Shown: positions 34,502 through 46,061, numbered from the stretch's first letter. The stretch is 64,000 bases of DNA from Hymenoscyphus infarciens (GCA_001414345.1 LLCB01000066.1:124001-188000), one strand, 5' to 3'. Numbers and translations: made by a program. The notes: a model not told the origin generated them from the letters alone.

Positions 34502-35752
34502 ATGCAATCCCAACCACCCCCTCCACCCAGTGAGGGTAAAGTAAACCTGCCTTCCGCATCCATGGCGCGACCACAGTTAACATCGTGGGCTCCCTCGCCA
34601 CAAGATGAACCAGAACCTTTGCCTATGGGCTCGCAAGCTCCCCCAGGAATGGGACAGTCTCAAAACTCATCAACAAGTATGAGACCAACCAACTCACCTA
34701 CAAGTCATCTTCAAAGTGCACGGGCAGGTGGAGCTTCCCAGTTGCCTTCTTACTCGCAAAGCGGAAATTATCAATCACCTCCATCCTTTGGGCAACGCAA
34801 TCAACCACCGAATAATACACCCACTGGCTATTCTCAGAGTGGTCGGCCAATTCAGCCTTCAAACTCTTCGCTAGGAGAACTGTTACAAATCCAGCGAGTT
34901 CCTTCGAGCTCACATTACCAGAACGTTGGACAGAGCCAAAGCCAGAGAATTCCATCAAACTCCCAATTCCAAAATGTCGGACAGACTCAGAGCGGGCGAG
35001 TTCCATCAAACTCCCAATTCCAGAATGTTGGACAAAGCCAGAGCCAAAGAGCTCCATCAAACTCACAATACCAGAACGCAGAACAGAGCAATACTGGCAG
35101 GTCTATCTCCTCCAGTAAGTACTCTAACGGCCAACGTCTTGATCCCCCAGGGCACACGGGAATGCCAACAATCCTAGAAACGGGATCTCTTCAGCCAGGC
35201 CATTCCCGAAGTGGAAGCTTGGGTCCAAGTTCAAGTCGAAGCTCCAGTCGGAGACCAACAGCCCAAGGGGGACAAAGTATCATGGCATCAAAGTTAGACA
35301 TAACGCGAGGAGGAAACAGACAAAGCTACATGCCTCCTAAACTCGACCTCACCAGAAGCCAAGCATTAAATGCCCCGCCACCAAATGCACCAAAAAATCA
35401 ACCTTCTATTTTGAGATCTAACTATGACATCAAGATGGCCAGCAAACAACTCAATTTCGCTTCAATGTCAGGAAGGGAAAAGCAGGAGCAAAACAGCTGG
35501 GTTCAAAGTAAGCTAAAGGGAATTAATGATGGTTGTAATGAGGGCTACGACTGGGAAAAGAGACCAGGCGGGTACCAATGCAAAGGTGGGGCACATGCCG
35601 TTACCGATAAACTGATCGCTGAGGGGAAGGGTGGCATATACAGGCTTGTGGACAAGCAATGGGAGTCTGAAATTCCCTGGAAAGGTCCGTATTATCAGAA
35701 AGAGAACGGTGACTGGGTCAGAAATACTGGAAATGATGCACCAAAGTCTTGA
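34502..35752 (+). CDS. repeat-containing hypothetical protein with a conserved-looking C-terminal domain
   Basis: A single exon encodes 416 residues. Residues 1-130 are Pro/Gln/Ser-rich. Residues about 130-200 hold four tandem units of 17-19 residues of the type RVPSNSQFQNVGQSQSQ; the third and fourth DNA copies are nearly identical, pointing to recent repeat expansion. A Ser/Arg-rich linker follows. Two short motifs recur, MASKLDITRGGNRQSYM and MPPKLDLTRSQALN. The last 85 residues are ordered: WVQSKLKGI, CNEGYDWEKRPGGYQCKGG, HAVTDKLIAEGKGGIYRL and a Trp/Tyr-rich end. No family is named. The repeat tract suggests variable length among strains. Confidence 0.75.
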   Translation: MQSQPPPPPSEGKVNLPSASMARPQLTSWAPSPQDEPEPLPMGSQAPPGMGQSQNSSTSMRPTNSPTSHLQSARAGGASQLPSYSQSGNYQSPPSFGQRNQPPNNTPTGYSQSGRPIQPSNSSLGELLQIQRVPSSSHYQNVGQSQSQRIPSNSQFQNVGQTQSGRVPSNSQFQNVGQSQSQRAPSNSQYQNAEQSNTGRSISSSKYSNGQRLDPPGHTGMPTILETGSLQPGHSRSGSLGPSSSRSSSRRPTAQGGQSIMASKLDITRGGNRQSYMPPKLDLTRSQALNAPPPNAPKNQPSILRSNYDIKMASKQLNFASMSGREKQEQNSWVQSKLKGINDGCNEGYDWEKRPGGYQCKGGAHAVTDKLIAEGKGGIYRLVDKQWESEIPWKGPYYQKENGDWVRNTGNDAPKS

Positions 35753-35899
35753 AAGGAAGGAGAGGACAGATAGAATAGAGATTGGGTAGTTAGACAGCCA
35801 GACTTGAGAAAATATCGTTCATAAACCAGAACTCAGACAAGTGGGTCAAGTGGAAGTCGACAAAACTCTGTATGGATTCGGCTCATAGCTGTCGAATCG

Positions 35900-36800
35900 A
35901 GAGGTTTGGGAGGATTAGTTCTTCCCAATTTCACTGAACAAGACTTTAATTGCCCTAGCCCTTTCTATAAACTCCTAGGTAAGAGATATATATTATCTAA
36001 TCTAAGTGTTCTCAAATATAAGAGTTATAACTTTATATAACTTTATCTTTAAATATTTATTTAATCTAATTATGCTTTTTAGTATTACTTAATATAAAAG
36101 TCTTTTTATTATCTAAAATAACCTTTTAATACTTAAATGAAGTTTCTTTTTATAAAAGAGTTTATAAGTAGTCTAATATAATAGTTATACTTTAAATATA
36201 TATATTAATGTCTAACTTTATATATAATAGATATATAAGTACTTTTATTACTAAAAAGAGGTTTCTTATACTTAGAAGAGAATATGTTTTAATATACTAA
36301 TTATAAATTCTTTAAATATTCATATATATTAAAAATAGAAGTTTATAGTCTAATTTTAAGACTTTAGTTAAAACTCTTTTTATACTTAGAAAAGAAGATT
36401 CACTAATAATAAAGTTTATTAGTAATCTAGTATATTAAAAGAAACTTAAATATAGTTAAAAGTCTTAGTATAATATACTATTTTCTACTTTTTCTATAAA
36501 TCTCGTTTCTATAGTTTTCTTTTTAATCTTAGTCTTTAAGTGTCTTATTATACTTAATCTTAACTCTTTTCTAGCTATAGTATTAAAGCGACTTTCGCAC
36601 TTCTACTAATACTAACTACGAGCTACTATAAGTATTCTTAAGTAATATAGCTATAATTATTCTAACTTCTAATAGAATTTATTATATAAGGAAGGAATAA
36701 CTAATCTTACTACGTTTCTCTCTCTTCTCTTCTTCTTCCTCTTATTTAACTTTCTTGATATAACCTTTCTTTATACTCTAGGCAAGGCGCTTACTATTAC
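35900..36800. other. strongly AT-rich, TpA-rich island
   Basis: These roughly 900 bases are dominated by TA, TTA and TATA strings with almost no CpA or TpG, and contain no frame. The bias is what repeat-induced point mutation leaves in fungal repeats. The edges are fairly sharp: the sequence changes to normal composition near 36,800. Confidence 0.7.
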
Positions 36801-37160
36801 TTATCTCTCTAACAGTTAAATAAGACTACTTCAATAACACAAACACCACGTTAAGAAGCAACAGCCACTTCCTCGTTAGCACAATCTTCTTATCATTAGC
36901 ACTATGGCGAATGGTTGTAGGTTCAGTTTCAAGGGGTGTGGAGTTGGGTTGGCAGACTTCTTTCAGGCTTTTGTTCTTTGGTGAGAGGGGTGGGCCAAGG
37001 TAAGCTTTTGGTGATCGTTCCCGCACTGGCGCGCCCTAACCTCTCTCCCCTCTAGATTGATTCCCTCTAGAGCGTCACTCCCTCCACTCCTCACTTTACA
37101 CGATATCTCACCCGGTGGCAGCGCCTCTTATCCAGGTACGGCTTGTGTCCCTTCTTCTGA

Positions 37161-37487
37161 TCAACTAGAATATGGCATCGGTATCCTGGACTCCAGGTCT
37201 TTACCGGTAATTAAGGCGACGCCATCTTTGAGCGTGACGTTGGTAAGTCTTCGAGCTTCAATTGGGACATCGATGCGCAAAGCTAACAAAGCTACAAATC
37301 TGCCATCGAACCCCATTCCTCCTACTCGCTCCGTTTTTGTGTTGAGGTCGAAGACAGCACAGGGAAGAACATCAAGCCCCGCCGGCTGGTTGTTACGACT
37401 GCCAACGACCAACTTCAAAAGCGAACCATGCGCAATACATATCCATACCCATACCCCAATACTAGTAGCAGGCGATGCCTCTCGCAA
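37161..37487 (-). pseudogene. possible gene relic (108 open codons)
   Basis: The frame reads as protein-like sequence (phrases such as SPATSIGVWVWICIAHGSLL and MGFDGRFVALLALRIDV) and a further protein-like frame lies upstream on the same strand at 37546-37758. No start or splice structure joins them. It could be the remains of a beta-propeller-type gene next to the AT-rich island. Family uncertain. Confidence 0.25.
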
Positions 37488-37799
37488 AGAAGTCTTGTGC
37501 GATAATAGCAGTTGGGGCTAGGGGACAGAATCGGATGCTGGAGAGCTACTCGCCTTTTGCGCATACAATACAACTATCGTGTTGCAGCGGAAGAACTCGG
37601 CTGGCAAATGCATGAAGTCTTTCAAGGACTACCAAGTGGGCAGTGTTTCCTTGAGGGTTACTGTCTCGGCGGAGGGCTGAATTGTGGATGAGGCTGGCCA
37701 GTGGCCCATTGGACTTTTTTGTTTCTGTTTCTTCAAGTCCGCAGCTCGTTCCCAGCAAGTGCTAGCCTGCGGAGGACACAGTCAAAAGTATGGAGAATA

Positions 37800-38190
37800 T
37801 AGGGCACTACGCTGCAATGCCCTGTCATGGTGCCCTGAAGCCAGGTGCGGGAAATCAGGGCTCATATGCCCTCCTAATGGGCTCGTTTGCCCCTATAGCT
37901 CTAGGGTGTTGACGCCTTTTACAGTGAGGTAGCGAATCAGCAGCCTTCAGTTCGTACATGGCTGCATTACAGCGTAGCAACCTCCATAACTACTTTTGAC
38001 CGCGTCCTTCTCCCTACAAAATTGGGGTACTGGCCAAAGACTGTAGGCTGCAGTCTTACTGCCCTGGAAAGCGTCCTGGTCGGTCATCCCAGTACTTTAG
38101 GCCCAGAGACCTCGCCTCCTGACAGCGCTGACCACCAACCAGAAGTCTTCTGGATAGATACGGGGCATTATAGCGTAATGCCCTGTAATC
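37800..38190. repeat. three degenerate copies of a palindromic AGGGCATTA-GCG-TAATGCCCT motif
   Basis: A near-perfect hairpin lies at 38163-38183 (GGGCATTA, loop TAGCG, TAATGCCC). Related copies lie at 37801-37825 (AGGGCA...TGCCCTGT) and about 37962-37980 (GCATTACAGCGTAGC). A second shared motif, GACTGTAG.TTGCAGT-like, occurs near 38,038 and 38,248. They may be the termini of decayed TIR elements. Confidence 0.45.
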
Positions 38191-38319
38191 TCCATACTTT
38201 TAATGGCGTCCTCGTATCCCCGCTCACTATATAATCGGGGGTGGGGACTGTAGATTGCAGTTCTCCCAGACTTCATTATCCACCTATTTCCAATTACCCG
38301 AACATCTCAACTAAATGCA

Positions 38320-38760
38320 ATGCGACAAATTTACTCTTTAGAGGACAGCATCAAGGAATTTTTCACATCACAAACATTGGTCACTCGTCAAGAATGCGAC
38401 GATATGGCTGTCAATCTGTTTAGGGAACCAATCAACCCAAACCCTATCCAAGGATCGTTTAGTTATACTGTCGTGGTGGGGCCAGCTCAGTCCAAGATAG
38501 TACAATTCAGGTCACAAACTTCTCTCCTCGATATAGGTACTCTGGTCCTCGCCCGCGATATCCATCCACAAACTGTTGTCACAACAACATTCCACAGCAA
38601 CCATGGTGAGAGCAAGGCTTCGCCTCTTTGTGTATGCGTGATGGACAAGATCGCAGGAGACGCGCTTGTCAAAGCAAGTTTCTATGACGAGTCCACTACC
38701 GAAGCAAAGTTTGAGGCAGAGTCACAGCGATTGACTACTGTCAAGGATTTCGCACAGTAA
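38320..38760 (+). pseudogene. truncated phosphotransferase (APH-like kinase) N-lobe
   Basis: The 146-codon frame matches the N-terminal part of fungal aminoglycoside-phosphotransferase-like proteins: FFTSQTLVTRQECDDMA, the strand phrase IQGSFSYTVVVGP, IVQFRSQTSLLDIGT and LCVCVMDKIAGDAL. It stops at KDFAQ, where family members continue (DFARFF.) into the catalytic HGDL region. That catalytic part is absent. A short open stretch after a putative acceptor (38784-38907) begins VFDWAEGA, like the downstream DWAEA motif, suggesting an internal deletion that removed the catalytic loop. It may still be expressed as a short protein, but it cannot be an active kinase. Confidence 0.6.
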
Positions 38761-39432
38761 CCCCACGTATCAACCTTGTGCAGGTATTTGATTGGGCTGA
38801 AGGGGCTCGGAGAACGGCGACAGCTGGAGATATATCAATTTATATCTTGAGGCCTTTTTGGGGAGCGAGGTGGGGATGGATTGTTTTGGTTGAAGGATTT
38901 CAAGTGAAATAATGTTTTACTTAGTTTCTCTGTTATAATTTATGTTTCCTGTATTAATCTAGTTTCCAGTACTACTAAGTCTCTATCATAGCGAGTCCAG
39001 GCCCCTCTCAAGGCCTCTGCGGCTGTATGCTGGCTCCCGGCCCCGGCTGACGGGGGGAAGTTATAGGTCTCGCTGATTCGTTCAAATACGACAGACCTCT
39101 CACAAAACGCGAAGAAACAACATCCTATACCCCACATTGAAGGGGTCGAAATACCAATGGAATTTGATTGGGATCTGAGGATGGGGAAACTCGGTCTGTT
39201 TGATCCCTTTAACGGCTCTGTCCGGGTCTCGTACCTGTTTTCCCCCCAAAGGAGCCTCATCCATGTAGTGGGCACAGAACTCAACTTACGATGAAATTGC
39301 AAGTATAAGTGTCGGTTTGCTTTACAACATTGTTTATGAATAGACTTTTGCTTTTTCTGTTCATTTCTTCGAGCCTTCGCAGCTGTCTTCGTGGATTCTG
39401 AAGCTTTCGGGTCTACTTAAAGTTCCATAACA

Positions 39433-41406
39433 ATGGAGGACCAAACACCAAAATACACGGTATCCGAGACCCCTCTTGGAACAGCACGACATGTACGCAT
39501 CGTGACCATCGGCGCGGGAGCAAGTGGCATAAACATGATCCGAACCCTTCGTCGGAAACTCACCAATTACGAACACGTCGTCTACGAGAAGAACCCTGTG
39601 ATAGGGGGAACCTGGTACGAGAATCGATACCCCGGGTGTATGTGTGATGTTCCGGCTCATAACTATCAATTCTCTTGGAGGCAGAATCCGGGGTGGAGTC
39701 GGTTCTATGCGCCGGCGGAGGAGATTGAGGGGTATTTGTGTGCGGTTTGTGAGGAGGAGGATATGGGACCGAGTATTGGGCTTGAACATCAGGTTACGGA
39801 AGCTATTTGGGACGAAGAGGCATCGATCTGGAAGTTAAAAGTAGAAAATCTGGAGAGTGGGGAGGTCTTTGAGGATTATTGTCATTTTTTACTCAATGCG
39901 ACGGGGATTTTGAAGTAGGTTTCCCCTGCTTGAAGAGCGGTTTGCTCGTCGATATACATCGTTGGGGTGCTAACACTGTCTCAGCAATTGGAAGTGGCCT
40001 GATATAGACGGCCTGAATATTTTCAAGGGAGATCTAATACATACCGCTAATTGGCCCAAAGACTTCGACATCACTGGGAAAAGAGTTGCTGTTATTGGAA
40101 ATGGTTCTTCTGGCATACAGATTATTCCTGCGCTACAAAAGGATGTCAAGCAGTTAACTCAGTTCATCAGGTCTCCATTATGGTTCGTTGTATTCTTCTC
40201 TCTCTCCCCCCTTCGTGATCACATGAGCGTGCTCAATTGTCTCTCTACTCTATGCTGATTTGAATAACAGGGTTGTACCCCCTCAGCAACAAATGATGAG
40301 CCAGTCAATAGATCTCTTGAAAGAAGTCAAGATGGATGGCGACAAGTTCACTCCTGAACAGATTGGAAAGTTTACTTCGGATCCGGAGTACTATCTTCGC
40401 TTTGTAAAAGCTGTCGAGGAGGAGATTAATGGCAAATTCCCATTGGTATATTTCATTTCTTTAGAGCTCTAAGCATAGGCTAACTTCAACCCCAGCTCAT
40501 CAAGGACAGCGAAACTGCAAAGTATGTTACGCAGGCTTTGACCATATACATGACTTCTATCCTCGGCGGTAATGAAGAACTGGTGAAAGCACTGGTGCCA
40601 GACTTTGCCGTTGGTTGTCGACGATTGACCCCTGCGGTTGGATATCTGGAATGTCTCCAAGCGGAAAACGCGAGAGTTGTTACGGATCCTATCGCTTCCA
40701 TTGTTGAGAATGGGGTTAAGACCGAAACAGGGGAGGTTGTGGAAATCGATGTCTTGATTTGCGCTACTGGTTTTGATGTTGGGTTTTGTCCGAGATTCCC
40801 TGTTGTGGGGAGGAAGGGGAATTTGCAAGATTTGTGGAGGGAGAATTTACCGAGGGCTTATATGTCGACTAATATCCCTGATTTTCCAAATTACTTCAGT
40901 GAGCCTCTCTTTCCCCTCCCCTCCTCCCTCTCCCTCCGACCATTGGACCTTCAGCAAACTAACACCGGGAAGTGTTCCTCGGTCCAAATGCACCCATAGG
41001 TCACGGCTCCGTCCTAACAATAACCGAACACGTTGCTACCTACATCGCCTCAATAATCCACAAATGCCAAACCCAATCCATCCTCTCCCTCGCCCCTACC
41101 TCCGACGCGCTGGAGGATTTCTACGAACATATCGAGGCTTTTATGCCCAGAACTGCTTGGTCTTCCACTTGTAGAAGTTGGTTCAAAAATGGGGATGAAA
41201 ATGGACCGGTTACTGCACTCCATCCTGGGAGTAGGATTCATTGGTTTGGAATGTTGGAAGGGTTTCGCGGGGAGGATTTTGAGTTTGTTTATGAGAGACA
41301 GGGCAAGAGGGGAGGGAATAGGTTTGGGTGGTTGGGGAATGGGTTTAGTACTAGGGAATTGGGCGGGGGTGATAGGAGTTGGTATTTGGGGAGTTTGAAG
41401 GAATAG
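39433..41406 (+). CDS. flavin-containing monooxygenase, Baeyer-Villiger type
   Basis: Five exons, 39433-39914, 39985-40182, 40271-40445, 40496-40898 and 40973-41406, encode 563 residues with all phases matching. FAD is bound by GAGASG (27-32), followed by IGGTWYENRYPGCMCDVPAHNYQFSW. The junction of exons 1 and 2 gives ATGILNNWKWPDI, then the BVMO fingerprint FKGDLIHTANW (about 172-182). NADPH is bound by GNGSSGIQIIP. The last third has LICATGFDVG and the FLGPNAPIGHGS phrase. These enzymes insert oxygen into ketones or hydroxylate. The missing substrate context leaves the natural substrate open. No truncation is seen. Confidence 0.9.
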
Positions 41407-41678
41407 GGGGGAGGGGGGGTGGATGGAGAGAGTACGCCTTTTCTTTTATGGCAGCCTTGGGCTGTGCGGATGGATTCAGAAGTCGCTTATAGAAAGAAAC
41501 GTCATCATGGCAAAGGAAAGAGCATATAATAAATGAATAGATCAACGGTAAATCTTGACAAACTTGCAGGTATGCAAATTTCTGCCAGATACTGGCGTCT
41601 TGGTTTTTGTGGTCTCATTTCCACGAAGTACTTCTCCTTCCAGGAGAGACTATCCCGCCCACCCTCAGGTGGTGACCC

Positions 41679-42378
41679 TTATATGACTGCATCGTCGGTA
41701 TCAGCTAACTTTGGCGTGTACGGTGTTGAATTACCCTTTGGTGGCTTGATGGTGGAAGGGGTAGAAGCATCTGATTTATTTCCTTCAATTTCTTCCCCTG
41801 TCTTGTGCATAATAGTCTCCTTTCCATTGTTGTTTGCCACCTTCCGGGGTGGTGTCCGGTGAGCCTTGTTTATGTATATCTCTTTTAGATGTGGTTTAGT
41901 ATATTCGAGTCTTACTGCTTCTGCGAGTGATATCGATGAGCTGCTCGGTTCTCGTGGGAGGACTGTTTGAGATGACTCGGTTGAACCCGGTGTGCTGGAT
42001 GAAGTTCGTTGTAAGAATGGCTCTCCAGGTGAAGGGAACTCGTTCGTGGCAGCTTGACAGGATGGCTCCAGTTTTGGCGGTTTTTTGAGTAGGTATATAA
42101 TGTTCAAGCACATATTTGAGTTCGCTCATAGCTAGTTGGTAAAGTGATCTAACAGCATTTTGGCCGAGGGGGAAATATTCATGTTTGTTTTCGAGTCTCC
42201 TTTTAAAAGTTATGAGGTTGAAATAAATTGTGAGAGGCCATTGGAAATCATGTGAGGTGTTTATGTTAGATTCTTTCAAGTTCGTGTTGGTTCTGCATTC
42301 GCTTGTGTTTGTTGGGTCCATGTTCCTGGATTGTTGGATTTTCATTGTTATAACAATTTTATTTGATACATGTGCCAC
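41679..42378 (-). pseudogene. hypothetical gene broken by a frameshift at an A-run, or two unrelated frames
   Basis: An open frame begins at 42378 and looks coding to about residue 100 (phrases DFQWPLTIYFNLITFKRRL, SLYQLAMSELKYVLEHYIP). Immediately after a six-base A run near 42,083 (transcript sense), coding character moves to the neighbouring frame, which continues with Ser/Pro/Thr-rich sequence to a stop at 41679. A single-base indel in the homopolymer would explain this. It may be a sequencing error in a real gene of about 230 residues, or a decayed gene. No domain is recognised. Confidence 0.35.
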
Positions 42379-42422
42379 CTTGAAAAATTACGCATATGAA
42401 AAGTTTCAAAAGCCTGCATTTT

Positions 42423-42747
42423 AATCTGTTTCTAGATTCAAGGAACTAGGAAACTCACTAACACTCCTATCCGCAACTCCAATCTCGAACCCCTTGACAC
42501 CCTCCACCACACTCCTATCCCTCCTCATAACCTCCCACTTCTAATTACCCTTCAAAAACTACACCGTCTTCTGCACATCACTACTATCCAACCCCTTCAA
42601 GGCTCTATTCAAAGAACCCACAGCTCCATTAGGTACAGAAGCTGAAATCGACCATGCTCTCTGTTTATCTCTTTTACTAACTGCTTCCCTACCTTTGATA
42701 GGAGGAGCTTGTGCACCATAAGGTCACAGATCCCCGGTAGGGTTGTA
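42423..42747 (-). pseudogene. gene relic with three in-frame stops
   Basis: One minus-strand frame reads about 107 codons of clearly protein-like sequence (for example GREAVSKRDKQRAWSISASV and SVVEGVKGFEIGVADRSV) with one TGA near its start and two TAG codons in the middle. Both TAGs can be explained as CAG-to-TAG changes, the kind produced by repeat-induced point mutation. It ends in TAA at 42423. Function unknown. Confidence 0.5.
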
Positions 42748-44389
42748 AAGCGTATGTTGGTCCGTTTTTTCCGTTTGTGGACAGGCCAATAAAGTGAACG
42801 AGTGTGATGGATGCAAATTTAAAAGACCGAGGAATCCCCCAAGAGCCTTATGTTATATTTTAAGAGAGATTGTGCCATCATGAAATAGAATCTCACCACC
42901 CAAAAACAAAAGCAACCGAGTTCATGGAGAATGAGTCGCTGTGTAACAGAAGGATCCGCATGGTCTTCCAATAAGCAACGGTACAGGACAATCGAAAGAT
43001 GAGTTCTTCAAAAGCAACAGCGGCGAAAACATCCAAGTCCCAGCAATGATAATTTCCAGCAAATCAGAAGACTAAAGGGGGGAAGAGAAACAAGGGTACA
43101 ACGTGGGTGACTAGTTTAAGAAGCCCAAAAGAACGTAAGATGAAGACCTATGAATGGCCAGGGGCAAGTAGCTGACATCAGAATATCGGTAAATCCCTAG
43201 AACAATGACCATTGAGAGCATCGTCCGCGGCATGGCCTTGACTCCAAAGCCTCTCTGCATAATTCAAATCTCAGCTACGTTGACAGGAACCTACTCGAAC
43301 AATAGAACTTCTAGTCTCCTTGCGCGTTAGGACTGGCCATCCGTCAATTTCTTTCTTTGGAAGAAGATCTAGAGACTGAAAAGTTCATACACTGAGCTAA
43401 CCTCCTTTGGGCAGTGGCGTGGTGGGTCGAGGTCGTTCCTTCTGACTTGACAAGGCCCTACGGCCTTCCTAGTTAGTTCCATGGAAAGGTGTTTCGATTG
43501 GGATAGCCGGGGGGTTGTTTTGTGGCGTTTGCGGCGTTGACGACGCCCGATTATTCGGCACCACAGGCATGCCGATTTAACCGAACCCGAGCCTTACTTA
43601 CATTCGGTGAGCACTGAGCAGGTGCAGAGTAGCAGAGCTACGTCATATTTGCTGATGCTGACGGAAATCGTGAGAAGGGGGTTAGCGATAACCTAAGGTC
43701 CTGAAGAATCGGATCTTATGCTTGCGACATGCAACAAAACCTTTATGGGTCACATGTTTTAAGCCTGTCAATTTGAGGGGAGTCTTGATTTCGTTAGAGA
43801 ATCAGGGGCTTCCAAACAAAATATATACCTCGAAGCCTGGATAGCTTTGATTTCAGAGACTTCTTGAAGACTCGCACGTAGGGGCATCAAGTGACCCGGA
43901 GACTCGTTTTGTGGGTCTTCCGACTCGGACCGATTATCTTGACATGTATCACCTGACTGAGTCGTGGTAGTGAGGTGTATCTTCAATTTCAGTAGGGAAA
44001 TTCGAAAAAGGAAGAGAAAGCCCTTCCTGAACTAATCATACTTTTAGTTAAGGATCACAAATAATTTAGTGAGTTTGACAGAGCGTGGGCTCCCGGCATA
44101 ATCTCAAAGAAAGAGCCAACACACCCAGCATTCCAACAAGAAGGACTATCCATTTTCTATTTCTTCACAATACTCGCTGTATTAGCAAAGAACTCCAACA
44201 TCAAGTAATCCTTAAATGTTGGAAAAAACACATTGTTGCAACAAAGAACAACCAACTCGGATAATTCCGAGTGACTGAAAACCCTGAGAGCGACCTGTAG
44301 ATATGATTAACGTATCATGAAACACATTCACAACAGCAAGCCTTTGGCTATATAAAGTTTAACGTGAAACTGTTTCGCTATCTTTTCTT
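42748..44389. other. intergenic, nothing recognised
   Basis: No gene can be supported. A 72-codon frame at 43768-43986 (minus) has no features. Confidence 0.4.
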
Positions 44390-45720
44390 TCAAAAACTTA
44401 AAACTTTCTCAACCACACCTCAAACAAAACAACCTCAGTCCTCCTCTCCAACTCGCCTCAAAAGCAATACGGCTCCCCCTCCTACGAACACCAATATTCC
44501 CTAGGACACTTAAGAATATCCACACACCTCATCTCAAACAATAAAAAAAAACTAATCTCCAACTCTCCCATGCCCTTTGAAATGATATACCATTCCATCT
44601 TCGAAATTAAAGTAGGAGAAGTACGCGTACCCGCATAATTTTTGGAATTCACAACCTAGCCACCATTTAACCAGCTCAACAAATTCCCGGTCTCGCAAAA
44701 AAAAAAAAAAAAAAAAGAGAAGCTTTTACTCACTACAGCTTTCACAATCAAGCAACTCCAACTCCCAAGTTCAGAAAAAATACCTACCTATTTTCAAGTA
44801 ACTATAAATATCTTAAGGCCCCCAAAAGACCATGATTATTCCACATAAACCCTTCACAAAGAGCCTCAAAAGCAGATTCAACCCCCCCCCCCCCCCCCCC
44901 CCCTTCCCTAGCAATCCGTAGGTAACTCACAAATAGTCCATAGCTTGAGACCTCCCAAGCCAAAGTAATAGCCATGGCCGGCCACCCCACTTCCCCCTTC
45001 AACTCTCTCAAAAGAAAAGCTACTCCCAATTTGAGCCGTACTTCATAAGTAGAGAGTAGCCTAAAAGCAAATACATGCTCCCTAGAAATCCAGATCCAGA
45101 ACTAGTATACTTATTCACCAACCCAGTCCACCGTAACTTTACGTACCGCTTTACGACGTTAAACTTTAAAGTCTTCGATACTATCTCTAGTAACATCAAC
45201 CAATAACCTATATTCACCAAACACTCCAGAGTAATCAACTTGATTAAACAAACTTCCAACATAGATTATCATGTATACAATAACATACCTATCTTAAAAA
45301 CCAGCATCTAATTCAAACTACCCTAAAATATCAAGAGTAATAAAGTCAATCAACTAAAGTTCTAAATGACCTAAAGGTAGAGAGTACAGATACTTTTCTG
45401 CGTAACATTTATGCAATAAAATTATCTAAAAGGTTGCGAACATCTTAGTAAAGCAGACGGTATTACCCGAGTCCTCGTTTTTTATTTTATCTTTAGGCAA
45501 TTACTTCATAGGGAAACGAACCCAGAAAGCCACAAACAATCCCCCCAATCCCCCTAATCACCCCAAAACCCTCGAATAACCAGAGGAATTCCACCCCCAC
45601 CCCCCCCCAAAAATCTAGCACAACAATAAAAAAAGGAAAATGCCTCAAGACACACAACCTCTGATGCAGCACAGTAACAAATCCCCAATGCCCTCCTTTC
45701 ATCACTCACTCAAAATCAAA
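44390..45720 (-). pseudogene. fragmented gene relic with expanded homopolymers
   Basis: Several protein-like stretches lie on the minus strand in changing frames: 45493-45705; 44802-45029 (LKGEVGWPAMAITLAWEVSS, GLFVSYLRIAREG); 44552-44695 (REFVELVKWWLGCEFQKLCG, YFSYFNFEDGMVYHFKGHG); and a further stretch to about 44400 interrupted by TAG and TGA. A run of more than 20 C lies at 44881-44903 and about 20 A at 44697-44716, within or between the pieces. They could be remains of one gene or two. No family is recognised. Confidence 0.35.
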
Positions 45721-46061
45721 TCACACACAATCTCAAGATCAAAATAATATCATTTATGTAGCTATCTTGCCATCTCAAACTCCGAACCCACCCTACCCCA
45801 AGCAAGTGCACCTCCACCCAATCGCAAAACTCCCCAGAGCAAAAATTTAAAACTCCATTCTCCCAACCCGGGTATCTCAAAGCAACCCCCCTTAGCAAAA
45901 ATGCAGCAAAATACGTGTAAAAATCATGAAGGTAAAGAGGACAAAGAGGGGGAGAGAAAGAGAAAATCATCCTATCATGACCCCCAAAAAACCCCACCAC
46001 GCGAGTCTTCGCCATGTATTGGCGAAGATTGGTAGTCGAAAAGTCATGAGATAAATGGCAT

